Source of the DNA: Cheilinus undulatus
Lineage: Eukaryota > Chordata > Actinopteri > Labriformes > Labridae
DNA length: 64,000 nt
NCBI RefSeq assembly: GCF_018320785.1
Contig: NC_054877.1
Coordinates: 33,502,151-33,566,150 of the forward strand
Direction: 5' to 3'
The notes beneath the pieces were generated by a model. The model had not been told where the DNA came from. It saw only the letters and a program-made list of their open reading frames with translations, and searched no databases. Shown here piece by piece: positions 47,701 through 59,700 of the stretch. A program made the position numbers and the translations under genes. Each line of letters starts with the position of its first letter. The first letter of the stretch is position 1.

Positions 47701-50700
47701 GTAAAATATAAAAACTGAAATTGCAAAAAGAGGTGGTCCAAGCTTGACAACGTGAAACTGGCCAACCAGGTTGGAAATTAATATTCTCAGATTTTTTTGC
47801 TCTGCACATGTTAGAACTTTCATATTTGATTTGATATTCAAAGCCATTCTCTTAGGTATAGAAGAAAACAGTCAACACTTCAAGTACAGTTTAAATTAAT
47901 TACTTTTAATTGAATAAATTTAAAGGTCAGTAGTTTTACTTTAAGTTATTTTGAATCTAACATTATTCCCTTTTGCTCGATTAAAATATTCCTCTACTCT
48001 TTCAGCTCCTGCTGTTTTGACTGTTTGCATCAATCACCTGAATTCAAAGTGAAGTTTTAATGAAGTCTACACCTGTAGTTTCTTTAATATCCTCCAGGCT
48101 CATTAAACATGGACACACCGTGGCTTTACATCTACACCTCTCATAAACTGAGCCAGCCGCAGCACCACACACTCCATCTCACATCAGAGCTGACAGCCAG
48201 CAAGTGGCTTAGTGTTCGTAACCTACTGCTGGAGGCTTTCTACAGAGACAGAGGCAGGGAGAGGGAGGCCCGCCTACAGCTCTACACTCCTGCTGTCACC
48301 TACATCAGAGTAAGCACAGATGACGCTCCAGCTTAACATTTAATGTCTTAGTTTGCCATGTTTTTATTTACTTTAGGAGGGATTTTATGTCATAGCACTT
48401 TTGCAATAAGATTTTTGAATTCATTAATAAGTATAAAAAAAGACACTCAAAAACGAATCACGTAATTTGGCTTTAGAGAAAATCTGATATTCTACAGGGA
48501 ATGTGCTTGGAAGTTTTATGTTCCTTCCTTTGTACAGTCATTGATCACTTTGTTAGGTACACCTGTTCAGCTGCTTATTAACAAACATAACTTATCAACC
48601 ACTTACATGCATTTAGGCATTTTGGCATGTAGACATGGTCTAGATCAGGGGTGTCAAATTCAAGGCCTGGGGGCCAAATCCGGCCCTCAAGAGTCTAACA
48701 TATTTCTGTTAAAACTGGCCCATCAGTATGGGGCCTGCAGATTTCCTCAAGTATGAAAATGTAAACTTATCCTTGTTGATTTAAGATATCCTTTTTAAAT
48801 CATAAAATATGAAAAAGTAAGGAGTAAAAATAATTCGATAAAAAGTCAGGAATATGGGAAAAGAAATTAATTTGTTTTTTATTTCACATTTTCAATTTTG
48901 CATCTCATAATTAGGATTCAAACTTAGGATTGTTACTTTTTATTTGAGACTTTGAGCATTTCAACTCATAATTTTGACTTCTTATATTATATTTTGAGCT
49001 TTTAGATTCATAATTTTAAATCTTAAGTCATGTTTTGACCTTTTAACTAATTATTTTGTATTTTATCTCATATTTTCAACTCCAAACTTTGACATCATAA
49101 CCCCATAGTTGGACCTTTTGAACTCACAGTTTAAAAAATTGAATCATTTGACTTTTAATTTCATGATTACAAATTTTATTTCATATTTTGACCTTTCTAA
49201 GCTCGTGATTTTGACTTTCTAATATATTTGCCTTTTAAAAAAATGATTTTTCAATTTCGTGTTTTGACCTTTTTGAACTATTTAATTTACTTTTCTCAGA
49301 TTTGGAGCCTTTTAACTTTTTAAACTTTTTAAATTTCAAAATCAGTGCTCGGGTTTTTCTTTCACATTTTTATAACTCAGTAATAATAAAATTCAGTTAA
49401 CAATAATCAACATGATATAAAATCTTTACGTGTGCATGCCTTGTACTCCTTTTCTCTCCAGGCAGGAGGCTGGGGTATGGTTGGGAAGCGTACTGTAAAG
49501 GCCTCCGGCTCCTTTAACTCCTTGTGGACTCCTCCCCTGAGAGGAGACATCTCTCTGGAGGCCTCTAAACTCAGCCACACCCTGCAGATGGCCTCCACCT
49601 ACGGCAAGCACAATGTCAGCCTCACAGCTACCCTGAACACTGCAGATAAGGTGTGAGGCTTCACTGTTCTGTCTCCCTGAAAAACACCTTAATCCTTCTG
49701 GCGTCATGTGCAGGGTGGGAAGCTCAAGTACAGTCATGATGTTGGACTGTGGCACTCTAGATCTGTGGTTCTCAACCTTCTTCCCTCCCATTTGTATTAA
49801 GAAAAGCTAATCCCCAAATTAACCAGCAGTTTAATTCATTTTCATTGACAGAATCCCCATGATAGGCCTACATAGTGCTTGCCAAAGATCCATGTATGAA
49901 CTGTCCATTATAAAAGGTTGAGGTTTTTTTTGCTTTAAAATCCTAAATTTAAATAGACCAACACTATGAAATACTGGAGATTTTAAAATACAAAATAGCC
50001 GATTGGGTGGAGGAACATCATGTTAGATAATGCTGTTCTCCTTGCACCAGTCCTGGAAGTAAAAGCCCTATCAAAGGATAATTCTTATTGGACAAGTAGT
50101 AAGGAACAAGTTGTGATTTTAGCCCAGAATCATCACATTATCATTATCACCTGGTCTTAGAAGAGAATTTCTGTAAACTATACAATGTCTTAAATTTATG
50201 ACTTTAGAAACTTGCATTTTTTTTAGCGTATAAGGTTAAAATTCAATAATTTTGAGTTTTTTCTCAAAAATGTCAACTTTTTTCCCCTCAAAATTTGATA
50301 GATTCTCCTTATTTTTTATCTTGAGGGGTGGCCCTAAAACGCTGTTGTACATATGTTTCTGAATGGGAACTTTTACATTAGTATTGTTAAGCACTATAAT
50401 CTTTATTATCTTAATTGTCTCTGTGAAAATCCTAGGAAATTTGATGATACGTAAAGGCAAAACAACATATTTAATAGTCTTTATTCATCCTTTAAACAGC
50501 TACCGGCAATTTAAAGAACTTTCTTACTGATTATAAATTATCTAACATTACATTAGCAAATAAGCCATATTTATGTTCATAATAAGAGACAGAATGGAAG
50601 ACTAGTCTCCTATCCCTCTTGTCAGAGAAGCCAAAATATCACCAGCCTCTTGATGTTAAAATCTTTATTTGGAAGACAGTTTGCACAGTGGAGCGCAAAA

Positions 50701-53700
50701 TTTTATGTCCACCCCTTTTTGTGTCACACTCTGAATCAACCATTAAAACTCATAGATCTCTCTGACTGATCAGTCCGCAGCACAACAATTTAATGACTTT
50801 TGAGTTAGTCATCATAACATTTCCTTTTGTATTTCCTCCTCTATTCTACTAATCTAAAATGTCTCTGCAGGAGCCATGTTTGTGTTGTCATTTATGGCCT
50901 TATGTCACTTTTTATAGCTTTAAATATCTAATTAATATTGACCTTAAAATTCTCAGAAAAAGAAACACTTGGATATAAATCAACATGTTAAGAACTGAAT
51001 TTGAAGACAGAAACCATTTTTGAGAAAATACATTTCTGTCCTGTTTGCTTACATGGAGGAGGCGGAGTTTATGACCAGCGCTGTAGCCAATCAACAGAAA
51101 GAACTGGGAGGTTTTAGCTTCACTTTAGGGGAGCTGTCATGTTGTTCATATTAATACAGACTTTCTGTTCCAAATTAATGTTATTTGTGAGAGGAATTCA
51201 TGGCTGAAATAAGTAAAAATGGCAGTTAGGATTTAGTTAACAATAACATTTCATTGTAAAAGCCACAGCTGCTGTTTTTTATGCCTGCAGCACCAAGAAT
51301 CTCAGTTTTAGAGTGCTTCTCACCAAAGTTTATCATTGCTAGACTACAAAAGTTGACTTCTGTTTTTTTTGCGCCAGTTTTAATCCAATATTCAAAGAAA
51401 TATCACTAAGAAAATATGAAAATAATGTAAGAGGAATGTGTTCTGGCTGGAGAGGAAGAAAAGACTTGTCAGATCAGTTTCTCCTTCCAGCCCTTCCTGA
51501 TTTGGATTAGACAGCGGGGGAGAAGTGCCAATGAAGAATGCAGTGCAGTGAGGAAAGTTGAACTTTTTTCATCTGAGAGCACCGTGAGCGCAGTGACATA
51601 AAAGATGCATATGTGCTCAGGAAGCTTACGGCTTAAAACGCTTGCCTAGATGGCTCTGGACATAGGCCCATGTAGTTGAATGCTAATTTAAGTGATTTTC
51701 TAAACCAGATAATGGCTGTACTATGTATTGTTTTATTTTGAAATGCTGCCAGACTTCCTTCTTCATTGCCTTTAAGTTGCATCTTAAAGAATGAAGTTGA
51801 TAACTCTTAATCTTAATCTACCTGGCTAAATAACAAGCTTCGCACTCTGAGCATGACACCAGAACAGAATGGTTAAAATGTGTGGTTATGGGGTCAACAG
51901 CTGGTTTCATTTGGGTTGTTTGTCTGATTCCTGATATCATGGTAATATTAATATCTCTACTGACTCATTTTAGAACTTAAAAAAGAGGCAAGCACTTCTA
52001 AAGATGACTTTCTCCAAGCCAAATGGTCCATCTACTGATCTGGAGTTTGAAGGAGCCATACAGGAGCTGAGGAAGGACAAAAAGATGTTTCAGAAAACAG
52101 CAATGCTTTTTCTCAGGTCTGTGCCTCCATCTTATTAATCTGGTTATGTGTTTTTTTTTTTCTGGTTTTGCACAGTGGTGCTGCTGTCTTCTCACAGAGA
52201 GAAGGTTCCTGGTTTGGATTCCTGTTGGACAGGGCCTTTCTGTGTGGAGTCTGCATGTTCTTCCAGAGCATGCTTGGGTTCTTGGGGTACTCCGTCTTCT
52301 CGTTAGGTTAACTGGTGACTCTAAATTGCCTGCATATGTAAGAGTGACTGCTTGTTTGTCTCTATGCATTAGCCCTGTGACTGACTGGGGACCAGTCCAG
52401 GGTGTAGCTTGCCTCTTGCCTATGACAGCTGGAATTGGCTCTAGCCCCCCTATGACCCTGAACACTATAAGCAGTATATGAATAGATATATTTTCCTGGT
52501 TTTGATTTTATCTGAAAAGTCAACATTAGCAGAGTATTGGTAATCTGAATAACTACTCCATATCGCACAGACAGCCTTTCCAGACGTTTCCTCAGACTCT
52601 GCTCCTGCGAGAGACTTTCACTGTGGACCTCCTCAGAGGCCTCTACATCCTGGAATCAAAAGCTGGTTTCCATGGCAGCACAGACATCATTCACACCCTC
52701 ACTCTCGGCTATAGACCACCAAGCCCTTTTGTAAGTTTAAAACAATATAAAAAATATAAAACTTGAGAACAAAAATGAGAGTTTTTAACATGTATTCCGA
52801 CATTTTTATTTTCCTCTTGTTCAGGTTTGTTCTGCACTCATTCATCCTTTCAGCTCGGATATAGTTCCCTCAGACTCAGAAATGTGTGTGACCATACACA
52901 ACAACAAGGTAACCTGGAATGAAAACTTCAACTTGCTTGCTTGACTGGGAAATCGTTTTCTATAGCCAAGAGCTTATATTGATATTAAAATGTGTAGACT
53001 ACAAGCTGGATTACAAATGTTAGGTTTAAAATGTACATAGAACATTAAGTTTCATCTCACTTGAATGAAAAGCAAAAAGCAAAGAGTTTGTGGGATATAA
53101 CAACACTGAAATACTTTCTACTGACTGAACACATGTAGAGAAAGCATTGTTTGACCTACTTTATATTCTGTAAGTAACCACCAGCAGTGATTACCAAATT
53201 GTGGTAAGTGAACCACCTGGTGGTCCACAGTCCTGCTTCCAGAAGTCCAAAACCAGTGAAAGGGGGCTGGCCGATCTCAAACGCCCCCTCTTGCAGACCG
53301 TTTCTGTGGAATGCTGTCTCTGTTAGAATGGAAGAGACATCATTTGTCTCTACAACGTATTTCTAGTTTTAAATTTGTTTCATAATTAACCTTTGTTCAT
53401 CAACAAAGTCTGGCTGTGACATTCATGGAATAACAACATTGTGAATGTAACAGACTCAACAAAATTAAAAAAATAATAAATCAGAAAAATCCAATCTGGG
53501 GTTAAATTCTACAAGGACTCATTTTAGAAGTAGCTCAATTTAGCTTCCTTAGCTTTAACTAAATCAGTGTAGCTATATTAAATTTACCTTTAGCTACGTA
53601 AGCTTTATCAAACTTAGCTAAAGCTCATGTATTTACAGTCATGGGCGAAAGTATACAACAGCATACTGACATGATGTTAAAAACGTTTTTTATCTACATA

Positions 53701-56700
53701 TTTTAAACCTAATGCTAAGCATTTGTTAGATGATATCCAAAAACACATGAAATAGTTATGACATTGGCTAAATTTAAGTCAAAAATGAACTCCTTGTTTG
53801 CCAATTTTAAACCAAATTTACTGTCATTTGATTTTGGCCACAAGAAAAACAAGAAAATGGCCAAATGATTATTATGGATTTTGTATTTTTTATTTTGTTT
53901 GGTTTCAGATAATTTTGTTCAGCATACAGTGGTCATGAACAGATGGTTTTGAAGAGATAAGATGTCTTCAGAAACATGATTGTAATACTCCACTTCTTTT
54001 CAGACCCACAAAGACATACAAGGAAGGTTACGGGTCGGCAGCAAGGAGAGACTGACTTTCTTCGGACAAGTTCAGTTCAATCCTTTGCGCTCAAGTCACC
54101 AAATGATTAAAGTCAGAGCAAACTACACCCATCAACTCCAGGTAAACAACATTACCAATGACCAAAATTATATGTTTTTATTGATAAAACTCTCCCAAAT
54201 GCATGAATCTTACACATTTTCTGAAGTTCTTATGTGTATAAACTGGTATAATTTGGTATATGAGTCTATCTCCCACTGAATACAGTACAGTTTACAGAAG
54301 ATAGTCTGAATTTGTGACAAGTTCACTGTTGATGCTATTACAGCTGCAGATCCCCTCCTCTGCTATACTGGAGGGAAATCTATGTTGGGACCCCAAAAGC
54401 AACACAGGCTTTAATTATCAAGCTGGAGGGAAACTGAGAATCGAGCGGCAGGAATGCAAAGTGAGTAAAACTGCATCTGTGATAGGTACTGCTTGTTTAC
54501 TCAGTGGTATATCTAAAGAATTTACACATTGTTTTCTATTTAGCTTTTTGTACAGCTGAATCGTACGTCAGAGGGAGTAAATCTTCATTCCTCATTGAGT
54601 CATCCCTTCAAATCAAAGATTCCTAAAACATTAGAGGTAAGTTTCTGTCCATTTCTTTCAAATGTTGGTCCCAAGGTGGAATAGTTCCAGAAGTGGTTTA
54701 ATTGATCAGTGTGTTAAATTATTGACTGTATATTAATATGGACAGTGCATCTTTGTCTCCTTCTGTTGCCCAAAGTGAAGCCAAAAATAAAACCTGTGTT
54801 GGGCACTGGTGATGTGATTTGAAACCAAGTACATATAGACAGGTGCTGGCTAGTTAAACCACAGAACTGACGCCACACCACTTCTGCTAACCAAAGAATT
54901 CATTTAAATAATTAATAAATCATCAATGGTCCCTCAAAACAATACAGTCCTCAGTAGAACAGGTTCTTGGGACCATTTGAAGCAAACACCCATGGCTATA
55001 GAAAGTTCAAGGACTCCTGTATTAGTTACCTCCGTCAAGGAGGTTATGTGATAGGCAGGATTTGTTAGTTAGTTTGTTTGTTAGCAACATAACTCAAAAA
55101 GTTATGGACGGATTTTGATGAAATTTTCAGGAAATGTCAGAAATGGCATGAGAAAGAACTGATTTTATTTTTAAATTTTTTTTAAAGGATTCTTTACTGT
55201 TGGGAGATAGGGCTAATGGCGGAGGTCTGCGCTTTTCTAGTTTTAGTTATGTTTCCCCTAGCCTTTCTTCTCTACTCTGCTGAGCGTGTTAAACATGATT
55301 CAAGTAGCTGCTTTTGTCAACAGAACTGCAAATCGTCATGTTTCTAAAGAGCGTAACTGGGCCTGCCCACTTTTTCAGAGCCTCTAGTTTTATAATTAAA
55401 TTTCCCATTCAGATCCTCCATTGACATTTTATAAAATCCTTACAGTATATGATCACTTTTAATGCATGAATCAAGCTAACCAGCTCCCTAATACTCATGG
55501 CTATGAAACCTTGACCCGGCAGGCAGGCAGTGTGATCTTTTTGCTTGACACCCAGGCGGCTCTTGCTCTGTCCATCTAAGTATATAGCAGATACTTAAAT
55601 GAATTCATGTCATGGAAAAATCTGTCCTGCCTGAGCCATTTATTCCTTTATCTTTCATACTAAGGTAAAAGCAGCAACACATATTGCCACTGTGGCTGGA
55701 GGAGGAAGTAGCTCAGTTATTGTATGGGCTGATGGGAAGGAGAAGGTGAATCTATATGCACATTTATCCCACTCCCTCCATCATGGAGACAGAGCTGTGG
55801 AGCTGAGGTTGAATGTTTCCCAGAGCCTGCTGCCTTTTTCCACCAACCTGCATGTGAACATGGCTGCCAACATGACCTCAGACAGGTGAGTACCTCCACC
55901 GGCTAAGATTGCTTCATATCCATCCAAACTTAGTGATATAAACCTTGTGTCTTCTTTAGTCTGTCTCTACATGGCTCCTGCACACAGGGACATGAAGCTT
56001 TGGTGGCCCAGATTAAAGGGTCTCTAAAAAATACCAGGGGTCTCCAGCTGGCTGTGTCTGGGGACTTGAGGCACTCCATGGCCAAACTTTTTATTTTGCC
56101 TCCAGTGCTGGGGTTGGATGGGGCATTGGAACAATCTGACACCCTCGCTGATGGTAGGGATTCTTTTGACTATAATATTACTTCATGAATTCATTATTTA
56201 TTATTATTATTATTTATCTACTGTGATGAAACACTGCTTAATTTACCTGAAACAGGTCCTATGTGACCCATGGCCTTATTTTATGTCTTATGATTTTAGG
56301 ACAGCTGAGAGTTCGAGTGATGGATGCTCTGTACAGGGTGGAGTTGAAACATCAAGAGGATGAAGAAAGCATGATGGGCAATAAGCTGCATTTGTCACAT
56401 GATTGGCTGTGTTTTTGGTCTGGGGTGGAGCATGTGTGTTTCAATGTGAGTCGCCAACTGGGCAATCAAGGGACAGTTGAGATCTACACAACGCTATCTC
56501 ACTCCTCCAACCTGCTCAACTCCACAGGTAATCTCTACGCTGAAGTTGTTTTACAATTTATACGTTGTCATCACTCAATCACACGCCCTGATTCTTCTTG
56601 TTGTCTGCATACAGGTGTACCTGCCATCAGTAGCATCAAGGGAAGGTGGGTCAAAGCTGGGGGTCGACTGTCAGTGCTTGCAGAGCTGCAGGCTGGACCT

Positions 56701-59700
56701 GAACATCTAAAAGCTGAGTTTAATGGAGGAAAGACAAACCCCGTTATCTCACAATGGGAGTACTACTCCAGGCTGCAGCATCAAATCAAAGCCCTGCTGA
56801 GAAGAGGCATATCAAGCTCCATGGAGGCCAAAGCTTACTACCAGGTGACGGATCATCATCTATTTTTAAGCAAGTTAATATTCTATGAAAAATACACATG
56901 CATCAATGTTTATGTTATTTAGGATGTATGCACACATGCTTGGTTGTCTTTTCTCCATGTTCATGTTTTTCATTCCACTGTTAGTTAGAAACAGATGGAC
57001 TGGATACAGGCTTGATCCTTCACATTGGAGACCAGACAATAGCTGATGTCCTCATTAATGTCGGATCAAAAAACAGCACAGCTCTGCTGGCATTGTCAAT
57101 ACGGCAACAGATGAACCTGCTCGAGGGCTTCATACCTAACTCTTTACAGGTACATTTAATTTTTTAGGTTTTTAGGGATATTTTAGCTTCACTGAAAATG
57201 GGAACTGTTTAAATACATTAGGGCCAAGCATTGATCTCTGAGGAACGCTACTCTTACCTTTACCAGTAGTACATCCATAAATTGCATTATTAATGATCTG
57301 TACAAAATTGTCCATTATTTTTAGGAACTCAGAACACTTGAGGCCCAGTTTGCTAAGAATAGAATAATAACCCAGACACTAGTGCATCATTTGTTACTTC
57401 AGTGTCAAAAGGTCTATTTCACAAAACATATACATTAGTACTATTGATATGCAGGCACAAACATAACTAAAAGTCGTCCTGGAATTTTTTTTCAAGTTTA
57501 TTCCAAGGGCATAATTGAAAAATATTATTAGCTTCATGGGTCATAACAAAGTGTCCTCCCTGAATGACACAAAATAGGACATTTTGCAGATAATTAAGCA
57601 TACTGATAAATTTATTTAATACAGTTTCATTCTTGTCATGTGCAGCAGCTCCAGACAATACATTTTTAAGCCATACAAAGTTCTCATGATCACTGTAAAA
57701 TGCAGAGGTAGAAAAAGTACACAACTTTTGCACTCTAGTAAAAGTACAGTTACTCTAGTTAAAATCACTGAAGTACAAGAAGAAGCAGTGTTTTATAAAT
57801 CTACTCAAGTAAAAGTAAAAAATATCTAATTTAAAGTTTACTTTAAGTAATGAGTATTTACTGAGGCTGTACAGTAAAGTATAATATTACTTTATTGACA
57901 AAAACAACAAAAGACTAGACCTCCAACCATGTCGTTCAGGTAAAGTCACACCTCTATAAGAAAGTGAAATACACTGAAAATTTATAGAGTAGAATTAACA
58001 CTTTAAAGTGTTTATATTGGTTGACATTGCATATAGCTAAACTACAATTTTGAAAGTCTGAAATATTTAACTATACAACAGAGCGGCAGTTACTCTTGAA
58101 AATCTGTGGCAAGGTGGGTCTCTTCTGGAAAAAACAAAACAGAGAGTCATCCCCAGAAAGCTGTTAAAGGATATGCTCTATGCATCCTTTATGAACACCT
58201 TAAGTCACAGGCAGAAGTTGTTACTCAGTGGACAACTTTACCCATGGTGCAAATGTGTTTCAGATCGAAAAAACACAACCCACCAGAAACATGACCACAA
58301 AACCCCAGCAGGGTCACTGTACAACAAGCAACATCCAAACCCAATTAAACAGGTCCAAACTCTCTGCCCAATGGCATGATGGGATTCTCAGGTTTGAAAT
58401 CGCAGAGGTCAGAGCTTGGATCAATTCACTCTCTACTGAGTTGAATTAACACTGGTGGATCAGCACTGTCAAATAATTCTGACACTGAAGACCATTTCAT
58501 TTGAATGAAGTTAAAATTACACTTTTGGATTAAAAATCAACTTTTAAATGTTCAACCCTGGATACGAAAACTCCAGTTTTTGCTGTTTTGGGTTGTGATG
58601 TGGAATCATTCTCTCTCTATGTGCTACTGTGTAGTCAACAGACATGTAACAGTACATGACTTTTGTGCTCAAGTAAAAATACAGTTACTATATTTACTGA
58701 AGTAGAGGTAAAAATACTGGTTGTAAAATGCACTCAAAAAGTACAGACACTCCCAAAAAGTACTCAATTACAATACTATGAGTAAATGTTATTAGTCACT
58801 TTCTACCCCTGGTTAAGCATGGCTTCCAAATACTGTGGGGCATCTACCATCACCTCTTAACAGTAGTTGTCTTTTTAATTTGTGGTTATGAATATGATTA
58901 ATTTCCCAAGACGCTACTTTGCATGGGCAGGGCCAATTTTCCCCAGTGACTGCATAGTGGCTCATATACTAGTAAACATGGCACTGATACAGAGAGGATT
59001 CTTATACTGCAGGACAGTAAGGGGTTCATTTTACCCTTTTTGCATATGATTTTGGACTTGTTATTGGCTTTTTGAATAATTTACATAGGTTTAGAAGGAG
59101 AAAAGGCTGTGCTGTCATTTTGTAAATCAGGCTTTTGGTTTTTTTTTATCTGTAGGATCTTCATCACTGTTTAGGAGGCCTGCAAAGCAGTGCACCACCA
59201 GTAAAGCTCCCATGAAAACTTTTCTTCTTGAAATAGAGACAAAATCAAAAGTATGTAATTTTGAATTAAGAAGGCCCAAAGATTAATCCATGAGGAACAC
59301 CACAATAAACCCTGTTATTACTCTTCCATTTGAAACATCCAGCATCATGTCCTAAACAGTTAAATAAGTATGTAATACATCTTCTTTACTTTATTCAGAG
59401 GTGCTGCAACCTTTGAACAGAGCCAAGATTCTTGTTTCCCAGTTTCCAAAATGTATGCAAAGTTAAGCTGATAGGCTTCTTAATTTTTATTTATCTACCT
59501 CTTAATTCTGTTTAACTGCTCTTGCTAAATGTCGTTAGAAAAAACACAATTGGTCACAGAAGCTCAAAATAAAACAGAAAAGCTATCACATATTGGTTGG
59601 TGCACTACGCATTTTAATGTCGCCGGTCTAAAGTTCACTGATTCCCCAGAAATTCCTCTATCTGTTCACTTTCTTCCTTAAAAAATAAACTCAGCTAACA

